NCBI RefSeq assembly: GCF_001545035.1
Contig: NZ_FCOJ02000035.1
Location: forward strand, 16,142-80,141
Length of the DNA: 64,000 bases
From: Caballeronia glebae
GTDB lineage: Bacteria > Pseudomonadota > Gammaproteobacteria > Burkholderiales > Burkholderiaceae
Direction: 5' to 3'
Within the stretch, counting starts at the first letter, position 1, and every line of letters begins with the position of its first letter. Under the pieces are notes generated by a model, which had not been told where the DNA came from, made no database searches, and worked only from the letters and a program-made list of their open reading frames with translations. The position numbers and the translations under genes are program-made. Positions 45,968-54,555 of this stretch are shown one piece after another.

Positions 45968-46924
45968 ATGAATCAGAACGTGTCCCAAAGTGTGTCGCCG
46001 AATGCCCTGGTGAATCGGCTGAAATTCAAGCATCTCGCGCTGTTGGTTGCGCTCGACGACGCACGCAATCTGCATCAGGCGGCCGAGGCCATCAACGTCG
46101 CGCAGCCGAGCGCGAGCCGCATGCTGGCGGATATCGAGGAAGCGTTCGGCTTTCTGCTGTTCGAGCGCAATGCGCGCGGCATGCAGCCGACGCCGCTCGG
46201 CACCGCCGCTCTCGCCTATGCGCGCCGTTCGCTCGCGGACCTCACGCGCTTCGCCGACGATCTTGACGCCAAGCGCCGCGGCGGTCACGGTCAACTGACG
46301 GTCGGCGCGATCATGGGCGCCGCGCCCGACGTGCTCGCGATGGCCGTCACCGAACTGAAATCCGAGCGCCCGCTTCTGAACGTGCGCATTCTCGGCGAGA
46401 CGAGCGATCAGGTCGTGCAATTGCTGCATCGCCGCGAAGTGGATCTCGCGCTCGGGCGACTGACCACGCCCTTGCAGCACAACGATTTCGATTTCGAACC
46501 GCTCGCGCGCGAGGCGATGCGGCTCGTCGTGCGCGCGGGTCATCCGCTTGCCGGGAAGACTGAACTCGCGCTGGATATGCTCGTCGGCTGGCCGTGGATT
46601 TTGCAGCCGATCACGAGTCCCGCGCGCGGCCTGTTCGAAGACGAACTCGCGCGCGCCGGCCTGACGACGCCCGCCGATATCGTCGAATGCGCGTCGATCT
46701 TCGCGACGCTGCAGTTGCTGCAGAACAGCGAGGCCGTCGCGATGCTGCCGGAATCGGTCGTGCGCGATTATCTGCGCGCGCAATTGCTGATCGAATTGCC
46801 GATCGAAATCGGCAAGAGCCTCTCGGGATTCGGGCTGTTGCGTCGCAAGGCCGAGACTTTGAGCGAACCGGCCGAGTACTTCATCGCGTTGCTGCGCAAG
46901 TACTCGGCCGCGTCACCTCACTGA
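45968..46924 (+). CDS. LysR-family regulator of the rhamnose genes
   Basis: 318-residue LysR-type regulator. Winged HTH at about residues 17-77 (LKFKHLALLVALDDARNLHQ, then INVAQPSASRMLADIEEAFG), then the effector-binding domain. The start MNQNVSQSVSPN at 45968 fits the family; it overlaps the convergent dehydrogenase gene end by seven bases. It lies between the two rhamnose operons and has a T-N11-A site in its divergent promoter, so it is the likely rhamnose-pathway regulator. Similar to the GbpR branch of sugar-responsive LysR proteins. Confidence 0.88.
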   Translation: MNQNVSQSVSPNALVNRLKFKHLALLVALDDARNLHQAAEAINVAQPSASRMLADIEEAFGFLLFERNARGMQPTPLGTAALAYARRSLADLTRFADDLDAKRRGGHGQLTVGAIMGAAPDVLAMAVTELKSERPLLNVRILGETSDQVVQLLHRREVDLALGRLTTPLQHNDFDFEPLAREAMRLVVRAGHPLAGKTELALDMLVGWPWILQPITSPARGLFEDELARAGLTTPADIVECASIFATLQLLQNSEAVAMLPESVVRDYLRAQLLIELPIEIGKSLSGFGLLRRKAETLSEPAEYFIALLRKYSAASPH

Positions 46925-47700
46925 AGATTGACGAACAGGCCGCCATCCACGAGCAGCGACGCGCCTGTCACATAGCGCGCGCGATCCGAGGCGAGGAACA
47001 CGACGCATTGCGCGACGTCATCGGGCGCGCCGAGCCGCCCGAGCGGGATGCGCTTTTCCATGTAAGCGCGCTTGTCCGTGTCCGACAAATCGTCGGCGTT
47101 GAGGTCCGTCGCGATCGTGCCGGGCATCACCGAATTGCAGCGAATGCCGTATGGCCCAAGCGCGATCGCGCAGGATTGCATCAGCGAATGCACGCCCGCC
47201 TTGGTCGGCGTGTAGTGCGTCTGCATGCCGCCGCCGACGAGCGCGCTGATCGAACTCGTCGCGACGATCGCGCCGCCCGTGCCCTGCGCCTTCATCTGGT
47301 TCGCGGCGGCCTGCGTGACGTAGAACGCGCCATTCAGATTCACCGCGACCGTGGTTTCGTAGACGGAAGGCGGCATGTCGAGGAACGCGTGAAACGGGCA
47401 GATGCCCGCGTTGCTCGACAGCACGTCGACGCGGCCGAATGCCTCGACCGTGCGCCGGACCAGTTCGATGCCCGTGTCGCGCTCGGCCACGTTGCCTTCC
47501 ACCGCGATCGCGCGCCGCCCGAGCGCCTCGATCTCGCCGACGATCGATTCCACCGCCGAGGCCTTCCCGTAAGACTTGTCGTTGTCGCGCCAGTAGTTGA
47601 TCGCGACATCCGCGCCTTCGCGCGCGCTCGCAAGCGCGATCGCACGGCCGATGCCGCGCGAGCCGCCCGTCACCACGACGACCTTGTTTTCGAGCAACAT
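46918..47700 (-). CDS. L-rhamnose 1-dehydrogenase (SDR family)
   Basis: 260-residue short-chain dehydrogenase that oxidises L-rhamnose to L-rhamnono-lactone with NAD(P). TGGSRGIGRAIA cofactor loop, NAGICPFHAFLDMP, TSSISALVGGGMQTHYTPTKAG with the YxxxK pair, and C-terminal YVTGASLLVDGGLFVNLQ agree closely with the characterised L-rhamnose 1-dehydrogenases of Azotobacter and Sphingomonas as I remember them. AAGGGG lies before the ATG at 47700. It is the last gene of the catabolic operon, 11 bp after rhmD. Confidence 0.9.
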   Translation of the reverse strand: MLLENKVVVVTGGSRGIGRAIALASAREGADVAINYWRDNDKSYGKASAVESIVGEIEALGRRAIAVEGNVAERDTGIELVRRTVEAFGRVDVLSSNAGICPFHAFLDMPPSVYETTVAVNLNGAFYVTQAAANQMKAQGTGGAIVATSSISALVGGGMQTHYTPTKAGVHSLMQSCAIALGPYGIRCNSVMPGTIATDLNADDLSDTDKRAYMEKRIPLGRLGAPDDVAQCVVFLASDRARYVTGASLLVDGGLFVNLQ

Positions 47701-47711
47701 GCGATGCCCCT

Positions 47712-48890
47712 TCAGTGTGTGTAAGGCCGCGTCAACGCGCATTCCGAATTCAGCCGCACGCCGAAGCCCGGCGTCTCCGGCACCTTCATGCGGCCGTTTA
47801 CCGGCACGGGCTCGTCGAGCAGCAAAGGCGTGAACATCGGCACGACCTGATCCGCCTTGGGCGCCATCATCAGGAACTCCGCGAACGGCGAGTTGTGGCG
47901 CGTCACGACGAAGTGATAGCTATACACCGACGAACCGTGCGGCACGACGAGCACATTGTGCGCGTCCGCGAGCGCCGAAATCTTGATGAGCTCCGTGATG
48001 CCGCCGCACCAGCCGACATCCGGCTGCACGAGATCCGCGCAACCCATCTCGAACAGCATGCGAAAACCCCAGCGCGTCGCTTCGTGCTCGCCGGTCGTCA
48101 CCATCATGCCGCCCGGCACGGAGCGGCGCAGTTCGGCATAGCCCCAGTAGTCGTCGGGCGGCAGCGCTTCTTCGATCCACTTCAGGCCGTGCTCGCGCGC
48201 CGCATTCGCGAGGCGTTTCGCGTAGTTGAGGTCGAGGCTCATCCAGCAGTCGAACATCAGCCAGAAATCGTCGCCGACTTTCGCGCGCATGTCCGCGAGC
48301 TTCGCGATGTTCTTGTGCAGCCCTTCCTCGCCTTCCGCCGGGCCGTGCTGCAAGGGCATCTTGCCGCCGATGAAACCCATCTCCTTCGCGAGATCCGGGC
48401 GCGCGCCCGTCGCGTAGAACTGCAGTTCGTCGCGCACCGGTCCGCCGAGCAGATGGAACACCGGTTCCTTACGCACCTTCGCGAGCAAGTCCCACAGCGC
48501 GAGATCGACGCCCGAAATCGCGTTGAGCACAATGCCCTTGCGCCCGTAATACAGCGTCGCGTTGTACATCTGATCCCACATTTTTTCGATGTCGGTCACG
48601 CGCTGGCCTTCGAGAAAACGCGCCAGATGCTTCTCGACGATGAACGCGCCGATTTCGCCGCCCGTCGTCACCGCGAAGCCGACGGTGCCGTCGCTCGCCT
48701 CGATCTCGACGACGAGCGAACCGAGCACGTTCAGCCCGAACGACTGACGGCTCGCGCGGTATTCGGGATAGCGGGCCATCGGCGTGGCGATGTGGTCGTC
48801 GATCCAGTGATCGGCGCCCTGGTCGTGATAATCGGCGCCGCCGCCGCGAACGGTGAAGGCGCGCACCTGGCGGATCGTGGGCATGGACAT
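47712..48890 (-). CDS. rhmD: L-rhamnonate dehydratase
   Basis: 392-residue enolase-superfamily dehydratase converting L-rhamnonate to 2-keto-3-deoxy-L-rhamnonate. The Mg-ligand positions are in LMFDCWMSLDLNY, KWIEEALPPDDYWGY and MVTTGEHEATRWGF; the catalytic histidine is in VVPHGSSVYSYHF. The N-terminus (RAFTVRGGGADYHDQGADHW) matches the family's capping domain. Located 30 bp after an MFS transporter gene in the same operon. Confidence 0.94.
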   Translation of the reverse strand: MSMPTIRQVRAFTVRGGGADYHDQGADHWIDDHIATPMARYPEYRASRQSFGLNVLGSLVVEIEASDGTVGFAVTTGGEIGAFIVEKHLARFLEGQRVTDIEKMWDQMYNATLYYGRKGIVLNAISGVDLALWDLLAKVRKEPVFHLLGGPVRDELQFYATGARPDLAKEMGFIGGKMPLQHGPAEGEEGLHKNIAKLADMRAKVGDDFWLMFDCWMSLDLNYAKRLANAAREHGLKWIEEALPPDDYWGYAELRRSVPGGMMVTTGEHEATRWGFRMLFEMGCADLVQPDVGWCGGITELIKISALADAHNVLVVPHGSSVYSYHFVVTRHNSPFAEFLMMAPKADQVVPMFTPLLLDEPVPVNGRMKVPETPGFGVRLNSECALTRPYTH

Positions 48891-48920
48891 GATGTGGCTC
48901 CGTACGAGTGGTTTCGTTGT

Positions 48921-50243
48921 TCAGGACGCCTTCGCGGCGTCGGCAATGGGTTCGTGTTCGATGCCGCCGGGCACGCGCACCAGCACGACGATGACGAGCG
49001 CCGCGAGCACGCTCGCGCCCGCCAGCACCATGAGCCCGGCGCTCGTCGAATGAAACGAGGCTTCGGCGGCGGTGCGGGCCATCGGCGCAAAAAAGCCGCC
49101 GAGCCCGCCGAGCGAATTGATGAGCGCGATGCCCGCCGCGGCGGCCACGCCCGTGAGATAGCGCGTCGGAAAGGTCCAGAAGAGCGGCTGCGCGGCGATG
49201 AAGCCGCTCGCCGCGCAGCACAGCGCGATGAGCGACACAACCGGCGATCCCGCGATGCCCGACACCGCGATCGCGACGCCCGACATCACGAGCAGCGCCA
49301 CCGCGCAGATGCGATGCCTGCCGGTGCGATCGGCGTAACGCGGCACGATCCACGTGACGACCACGGCGGCGATCCACGGCAGCGCCGTCACCAGCCCGAC
49401 GCGAAAGCCGACCTTCGTGCCGAGCAGCGCCGACACCTGTTGCGGCAGATAGAAAACGACGCCGTACACCGCCGCCTGGATCAGGAAGTACACGCAGCAC
49501 AGCACGAGCACGCGCGGATCGACGAGCGCCGCGAGCACACCGCGCGGCCCGTGCGAAGAAGCGGCGCGCGCATCGTCGTCGAGGCGGCTGACGAGCAGCG
49601 CGCGCTGATCCTGCGTGAGCCATCGGGCTTTCGCGGGATCGTCGTCGAGATACCAGAACGCCCACACACCGACAATCGTCGCGAGCAGCCCTTCAACGAG
49701 AAAGAGCCATTGCCAGCCCTTGAGACCGAACGCGCCGTGCAGATCGAGCAGCAAACCGGACAGCGGCGCGCCGAAGATGAATGCGAGCGGCGCGCCGAAA
49801 TAGAACACGCCGAGCGCACGCGCGCGCGAAGATTGCGGAAACCAGCGCGTCAGATAGTAGACGATGCCCGGAAAGAAGCCCGCCTCCGCCACGCCGAGCA
49901 GGAAGCGCAAGGTATAGAACGTCGCGGCGTTATGCGCGAGGGCCATCGCCGCGGAGACGAGACCCCACGTCACCATGATCCGGCACATCCAGAGCTTCGC
50001 GCCGACGCGGTGCAACAGCAGATTGCTCGGCACCTCGAAGATCGCGTAGCCGACGAAAAACACGCCCGCGCCGAATGCGAACGCGGCGTTTGAGAGGCCG
50101 GTGTCCTGCTGCAACGCTTTCTGCGCAAAGCCGATATTCGCGCGATCGAGAAACGCGAGCACGTACATGAGCAGCAGAAACGGCAGCAGCCGGCGCATCA
50201 CGCGGGACGTGACGGCGCCTTCCGACTGTGCGGAATGATTCAT
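48921..50243 (-). CDS. MFS transporter, probable L-rhamnonate/sugar-acid permease
   Basis: 440-residue major-facilitator of the anion:cation symporter (ACS, phthalate-permease-like) group, 12 predicted helices. The opening LLPFLLLMYVLAFLDRANIG and the loop RWFPQSSRARALGVFYFGAP are characteristic. Operon position with rhmD and two SDRs points to uptake of L-rhamnonate or a related sugar acid (RhmT-like). The ABC importer handles the free sugar. Confidence 0.85.
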   Translation of the reverse strand: MNHSAQSEGAVTSRVMRRLLPFLLLMYVLAFLDRANIGFAQKALQQDTGLSNAAFAFGAGVFFVGYAIFEVPSNLLLHRVGAKLWMCRIMVTWGLVSAAMALAHNAATFYTLRFLLGVAEAGFFPGIVYYLTRWFPQSSRARALGVFYFGAPLAFIFGAPLSGLLLDLHGAFGLKGWQWLFLVEGLLATIVGVWAFWYLDDDPAKARWLTQDQRALLVSRLDDDARAASSHGPRGVLAALVDPRVLVLCCVYFLIQAAVYGVVFYLPQQVSALLGTKVGFRVGLVTALPWIAAVVVTWIVPRYADRTGRHRICAVALLVMSGVAIAVSGIAGSPVVSLIALCCAASGFIAAQPLFWTFPTRYLTGVAAAAGIALINSLGGLGGFFAPMARTAAEASFHSTSAGLMVLAGASVLAALVIVVLVRVPGGIEHEPIADAAKAS

Positions 50244-50264
50244 GTGATTCTCCCGATGGCGCGC

Positions 50265-51026
50265 TCAGTACGTCGCGCGTCCGCCCGACAAATCGAATAC
50301 CGCGCCGGTGCTGAACGCGCAGTCCGCGGACGAAAGCCACAGAATCAGCGACGCGGCTTCCTCAGGCATCAGAAAGCGGTTCATCGGAATCTTGGAGAGC
50401 ATGTAGTCGATGTGCTCCTGCGACATCGAATCGAAGATTTCGGTCTTGGCGGCGGCCGGCGTGACGGCGTTCACGAGGATGTTCTTGCCCGCGAGTTCCT
50501 TGCCGAGCGATTTCGTGAGCCCGATCAGGCCGGCCTTCGACGCGCTGTAGTGCGACGCGTTCGGATTGCCTTCCTTGCCCGCGATCGACGCGATGTTGAC
50601 GATGCGCCCATAGCCCGCCTTCAGCATGTGAGGCACGACGGCGCGGCACGTCAGATACGGCCCGATAAGATTGACGTCGATCACGCGGCGCCACACGTCG
50701 GGCGCGAGCTCCCAGGTCGCGCCGTTGCCGCCGGTAATGCCCGCGTTATTGACGAGCACGTCGATTCTGCCGTGCGCGGCGAACGTCTTTTTCGCGGCTG
50801 CGTCGACGGAGGATTCCTCGGTCAGTTCGACGACCGCGTCGCTGACTCGGCGCTCCTTGTACTTCGCCGCGAGCTCGGCGCTCGTGCGCGCGAGGCGCTC
50901 GCCGTCGACATCCCAGAGCGACACATCGGCGCCGGATTCCAGCGCGCGCTCCGCCACCGCGAGGCCGATGCCGCGCGCGCCGCCCGTGATGATCACGACG
51001 CGGTTCGCCAGGTCGATTCGGTTCAT
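50265..51026 (-). CDS. SDR dehydrogenase, probable 2-keto-3-deoxy-L-rhamnonate dehydrogenase
   Basis: 253-residue SDR with TGGARGIGLAVA, NNAGITGGNG, catalytic Ser in VNIASIAGKEGN and YSASKAG. It leads the catabolic operon (AAAGGAGACG SD). In the LRA5 route this step oxidises 2-keto-3-deoxy-L-rhamnonate at C4 before cleavage to pyruvate and lactate; operon context supports this, but a simpler FabG-like role is not excluded. Confidence 0.8.
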   Translation of the reverse strand: MNRIDLANRVVIITGGARGIGLAVAERALESGADVSLWDVDGERLARTSAELAAKYKERRVSDAVVELTEESSVDAAAKKTFAAHGRIDVLVNNAGITGGNGATWELAPDVWRRVIDVNLIGPYLTCRAVVPHMLKAGYGRIVNIASIAGKEGNPNASHYSASKAGLIGLTKSLGKELAGKNILVNAVTPAAAKTEIFDSMSQEHIDYMLSKIPMNRFLMPEEAASLILWLSSADCAFSTGAVFDLSGGRATY

Positions 51027-51079
51027 GGATTCGTCTCCTTTCGTTGTTTGCTGCTTTGGGTTGTCATGCCGTGAGAGGC

Positions 51080-51108
51080 ACTATAGTCCCGTGCCAATAG
51101 CGCAACAA
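51080..51108 (-). promoter_or_regulatory. Predicted promoter of the rhamnose catabolic operon
   Basis: On the minus strand, TTGTTG (51108-51103) and TATAGT (51085-51080), 17-bp spacer: the same -10 and spacing as the rhaM promoter, suggesting common control. No clear copy of the CAATCC-N7-GGATTG dyad was found next to it. Confidence 0.4.
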
Positions 51109-51169
51109 TTCGAAAGGGCGATCGTTCGATAGCAAAACCGGATCGCCGAACTAATCCGGACGACCGGAC

Positions 51170-51247
51170 GTTAAAATTTTTCGATGAAAATGCCGAAAAC
51201 GCGCATAAAGTTATGTTTTCTCGATAACGGTTAAGAAATCTCGATGA
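51170..51247 (+). repeat. Three 18-bp direct repeats upstream of the Fic gene
   Basis: GTTAAAATTTTTCGATGA (51170), GTTATGTTTTCTCGATAA (51210) and GTTAAGAAATCTCGATGA (51230), spaced 40 and 20 bp, i.e. about whole helical turns. The third includes the Fic ATG (51244). Two more copies lie past the gene end. A cooperative DNA-binding site set is likely. Confidence 0.65.
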
Positions 51248-52728
51248 CGCCGATCGGTTATGCCCGTCTCATCGCCATCGGCGAATTGCGCGTCACGTCG
51301 CCGCAGCGGCTCGCATACGCGAGTTCGTCGGTGAATCGGCGCATCGACAGCGAGAGCCATATTCTCTTTCCGAACAGCGTGGCCTTCGACGATACGCCCG
51401 TCGGTCATCTGGAATTCGCGCTCCGTCACGAAGGCGTGAATCTCGAAGTCATCGACGCCGCGTTCGAGCATATGGAGCCGGATGAACTCATCGCCCGTCT
51501 GCGCGCGACGCCGACCGGCGAGCACATTCGCCGTGCGTGCTTTTTGTGGGAATGGTTGACTGGCAAAACGCTCGATGCGGGCGTGACCGTCCGGGGCGGC
51601 TATGTCGATCTCTTTCCGACGGACATCTATTACACAGCGCCGCAGCCTGTGCGCGCGCCGCGCTATCGCGTGCGCAACAACGCGCTCGGCACGCCGTCGT
51701 TCTGCCCGGTCGTCCACCGCGTGGCGATCCCGGACGATCCGCCCCTGACCGACCTGCTTCTCGAAGCGCAAAGCGCACTCGATGCGATGCAGGACCCCGA
51801 TCTGTATAAACGCGCGCTCGCGTTTCTGTATTTGTCGGAGACGCGCGGCAGCTACGCGATCGAATCGGAAACGCCCAGTTCCGACAAGCAGGAACGTTTC
51901 GTCCAGCTCCTGAGGCGCGCGGGCGAGCCGACGAAGATCGACGAAGAATGGCTGGTGCAACTGCAAAACGTCATCGTGCGCGATGTCTACAGCCAGGAAG
52001 CGTCGTACCGGACCAAGCAGAACTGGCTAGAGGACGCGGCGGGACGCGTCGACTTCTTTCCCGCGCCCATCGCCGATCTTCGAAGCGTGATGGCCGCCTG
52101 GGAAGATTTCGTCAACGATCAGAAACGTTGCCCCGACGTGCTTGTGAAAGCCGCGTGCGCGGCCTTCGGCTTCGTCTATCTGCATCCGTTCTTCGACGGC
52201 AACGGCCGGCTGCATCGGTTCCTCATTCAGCACGTGCTCGCGCGCTCGGGCGTGCTCGGCGCGGATACCGTGATTCCGGTGTCGGCGGTGATGGAGCGCA
52301 ACATTCCTGCGTATCACGCCGTGCTGACGGCGTTTTCGCGTCCGGTCACGCGTCTTTGGAACTATCGGCGCGTCGATACGGAGCCGCTCGTGCTGAGCGC
52401 GCCTTCGAGCCGTGCGTACCGATTTTTCAACGCGGACCGTGAGGTGGCGTTCCTGCACGCGATGATCAAGGATGCCGTGCGCGAGGAAATTCCGCGCGAG
52501 ATCGCGTGGCTGCAAGGCTACGACGCCGCCTTCGCTCAGTTGAATGACGAGTTCGATCTGCCGCGCAAGGACCTTTCAGCGCTGATCCGCATGATCCAGT
52601 CGAACAAGGGCGTGTTGTCGGCGCATCGCAGGAAACAGTATCAGCACCTTCCTCGCGCCGTACTCGATCGAATCGAGGAAGTGGTTCGCGAGGCGTTCGC
52701 GAGTGAAGCGCCGGCGTCAAGAAGTTAG
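51244..52728 (+). CDS. Fic/DOC-family adenylyltransferase with intramolecular inhibitory motif
   Basis: 494 residues. The Fic core holds HPFFDGNGRLHR (314-325), an intact HPFx(D/E)GNGRxxR motif, so AMP transfer to a target hydroxyl is expected. Upstream, RGSYAIESE places SxxxE (Ser203-Glu207), the class-II inhibitory helix (S/T)xxxE(G/N), with Ser after Glu instead of G/N. An N-terminal region of about 160 residues (with FLWEWLTGKTLDAGV) and a long C-terminal helical extension are of unknown function. No antitoxin gene is adjacent. Repeats overlap the start codon. SD is weak (GGTTAAGAAA). Confidence 0.88.
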   Translation: MTPIGYARLIAIGELRVTSPQRLAYASSSVNRRIDSESHILFPNSVAFDDTPVGHLEFALRHEGVNLEVIDAAFEHMEPDELIARLRATPTGEHIRRACFLWEWLTGKTLDAGVTVRGGYVDLFPTDIYYTAPQPVRAPRYRVRNNALGTPSFCPVVHRVAIPDDPPLTDLLLEAQSALDAMQDPDLYKRALAFLYLSETRGSYAIESETPSSDKQERFVQLLRRAGEPTKIDEEWLVQLQNVIVRDVYSQEASYRTKQNWLEDAAGRVDFFPAPIADLRSVMAAWEDFVNDQKRCPDVLVKAACAAFGFVYLHPFFDGNGRLHRFLIQHVLARSGVLGADTVIPVSAVMERNIPAYHAVLTAFSRPVTRLWNYRRVDTEPLVLSAPSSRAYRFFNADREVAFLHAMIKDAVREEIPREIAWLQGYDAAFAQLNDEFDLPRKDLSALIRMIQSNKGVLSAHRRKQYQHLPRAVLDRIEEVVREAFASEAPASRS

Positions 52729-52730
52729 GC

Positions 52731-52764
52731 TTTTTCGGGCAGATGGCGAAAATCGCCCGAAAAA
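52731..52764. repeat. Perfect palindrome after the Fic gene
   Basis: TTTTTCGGGC (52731-52740) ... GCCCGAAAAA (52755-52764), 10 bp each with 14 bp between, and a nested GGCGA-AAA-TCGCC. The T-tract is on the 5' side and the A-tract on the 3' side in both directions, unlike a standard terminator. Confidence 0.6.
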
Positions 52765-52801
52765 TTAAGATTTCTCGATGAAAGTTAGAGAATTTCGAGT
52801 G
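52764..52801 (+). repeat. Two 18-bp repeats downstream of the Fic gene
   Basis: ATTAAGATTTCTCGATGA (52764-52781) and GTTAGAGAATTTCGAGTG (52784-52801), again 20 bp apart and related to the three upstream copies. The gene is thus bracketed by the same element. Confidence 0.6.
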
Positions 52802-52810
52802 GCGTCGCCC

Positions 52811-52984
52811 TTAAAGCCGTCGTTCTCGCTCGGCTCTTTCGTGTCGCCTTTCGATCGCAGTCGCTTCGGCGAAATGGCCACGCGGCATAGCGACCAAGTC
52901 CTTTAAGTGCTTATCAGCGATAAGGGCGAACCCCAAAAGCGCGGCGAGGCCCATCGGACCAATCAAGATAGCGGCAAGTAACAC
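52811..52984 (-). CDS. Small single-pass membrane protein (57 residues)
   Basis: GTG start at 52984 with AGGGAGG five bases upstream, an excellent SD. The product is an N-terminal transmembrane helix (LLAAILIGPMGLAALLGFAL) followed by a charged tail rich in Arg and Glu (IERRHERAERERRL). The strong SD and hydrophobic/charged layout argue for a real gene despite its size. Function unknown; convergent with fic. Confidence 0.55.
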   Translation of the reverse strand: MLLAAILIGPMGLAALLGFALIADKHLKDLVAMPRGHFAEATAIERRHERAERERRL

Positions 52985-53191
52985 GGCAGCCTCCCTTCGA
53001 TGAGGTTCGCAGTGTATCCCGCAGGAAGCCGCCAATTGCGGCGAAAAACCGTAATACTCCATTCAACAAACGGGAACTGTCATTCATCTTTATCCGACAG
53101 AACAAAGTCGCGCGTCTTGATCCGGCTCCGGGCACGGCCATTGCTTAAGCCAGCGGCCGTCGATCCTGACGTCCATTCAACCTGGAAAAGC

Positions 53192-53461
53192 ATGTTCACA
53201 CCGAAAGCCTGCACCGCCACCTGCGTACTCGACGGAATGCCCGTCACGCTGACTTACTTCCCCGATACCACGCTGCTGCGCATCACCGACGCCAACGGTC
53301 GCTGCGTGCGCGAAACCCGCTGGCCGGCGCCGTGGCGTACTTTGCTCGCGACCTTGCGCGAATTCAGCGGACGCGACGCCGAAAGCCAGCTTTCGACCTT
53401 GCTCGACGAGATTCCCGCCACGTCGAAGCCGACGCGCGAACTTGCACCCGCGCTCGCGTGA
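53192..53461 (+). CDS. Hypothetical protein, 89 residues
   Basis: MFTPKACTATCVLDGMPVTL ... a beta-rich N-terminal half (TYFPDTTLLRITDANGRCV) and a helical C-terminal half (WRTLLATLREFSGRDAESQL). A weak purine-rich SD (GGAAAAGC) precedes the ATG at 53192. No domain recognised; resembles small conserved Burkholderia hypotheticals. Confidence 0.55.
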   Translation: MFTPKACTATCVLDGMPVTLTYFPDTTLLRITDANGRCVRETRWPAPWRTLLATLREFSGRDAESQLSTLLDEIPATSKPTRELAPALA

Positions 53462-53680
53462 TCGGCCGTGCCGCTCAAGCCACGACCGACGCCTGGGCAA
53501 ATGCGCGCCAGCAAACCGCAACGGCCAGCGTTTCGCCAATAGGATCGATGCGTTCCGGCGGGGCATTTTGAGTGCGCGGACCCGCGCGCTTTACAATGCC
53601 GGATCGACTGCGCATGGGCTGCTCGGCCTGCTCCGAATCACGCCCCTCGCGGTTCCACTCTCACGCATCCGACTGGCTGT

Positions 53681-54535
53681 ATGGTCACTGAAACGTCTTC
53701 ATCGGAATCTCTCGCTGTCGCCGAACGCGTGCGCGAGCTCATGGGCCGTCATGGCATCGGAAAGCGTCAGCAGACAGCCGAGTTGTGTCGCATTCTCGAC
53801 CTGAGCTTTTCGCAGGGCCATCGCAAATTGCGCGGCAACAGTCCGTGGACGCTCGCGCAAATTCGCCGCGTCGCCGATGCCTTCGACGAACCCGCGCTCA
53901 AGCTCTTCGATTCGATCAACACGCGCCCCGACGAAACCGAAGGCACCGCGCACGATGCCGTGCTCAAGCTCGGTTCCGTGGAGATTCCCTGCATGGCCTG
54001 GGTCGGCAGCGCGCTCGACCCCGGCAGCCGTCCGGATTTCATCGCGCAAAAAGTCAACGCTCGCTGGATCGTGACGAAGCATGAAGGCGTGCTGCTGCAC
54101 GAAGCCAGCGACGTGCACAAGATCGAGATCCAGCCGCGCCGCCCCGACACCGACAAGCCGATCATCGCCGTAGTGGACGACGATCACGCCTCGGCCGATA
54201 ACCTGCACGACTATCTCGAAGCCACCGGCTTCACGGCGATGGCCTTTTACGGCCTCGACGCGTTCCTCGAAGCGCTGCAAACGCAAGTGTTCGATGCCGT
54301 CGTGATGGACTGGCTGTTCGGCGTGCATACGTCGGCGGACGCGATTCGCGCCGTGCGCGGGTCGGACAACCCGGACGCGCCGGTCTTCGTGCTCACGGGC
54401 GAACTCACCACGGGCAAGGCCAGCGAATCGGAAATCAGCCAGGTGATCCGCGACTACAACGTGACCTGTTTCGAGAAGCCCGCGCGACTCGGCATACTCG
54501 TCGCCGATCTTTCCAAACGGCTGATGCGCAGCTAG
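53681..54535 (+). CDS. BetR-type HTH protein with C-terminal receiver domain
   Basis: 284 residues. The N-terminal half (about 10-155) looks like a BetR domain: an HTH that begins VAERVRELMGRHGIGKRQQT and a beta-rich segment. Residues about 159-284 are a CheY-like receiver with acidic pocket Asp166-168, phospho-acceptor Asp210 (VVMDWLFG), Thr239 (VLTGE) and Lys266 (CFEKPA). Output domain N-terminal, receiver C-terminal, the reverse of most response regulators. Convergent with a hybrid kinase 20 bp away, its probable partner. Confidence 0.85.
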   Translation: MVTETSSSESLAVAERVRELMGRHGIGKRQQTAELCRILDLSFSQGHRKLRGNSPWTLAQIRRVADAFDEPALKLFDSINTRPDETEGTAHDAVLKLGSVEIPCMAWVGSALDPGSRPDFIAQKVNARWIVTKHEGVLLHEASDVHKIEIQPRRPDTDKPIIAVVDDDHASADNLHDYLEATGFTAMAFYGLDAFLEALQTQVFDAVVMDWLFGVHTSADAIRAVRGSDNPDAPVFVLTGELTTGKASESEISQVIRDYNVTCFEKPARLGILVADLSKRLMRS

Positions 54536-54555
54536 CCGCAACGCACACGCGACGC

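Noticed and set aside
47715..50093. 792-codon plus-strand frame opposite rhmD and the MFS gene
   Set aside because: Antisense to two clear enzyme/transporter genes, extremely Arg/His-rich, no domain or SD.
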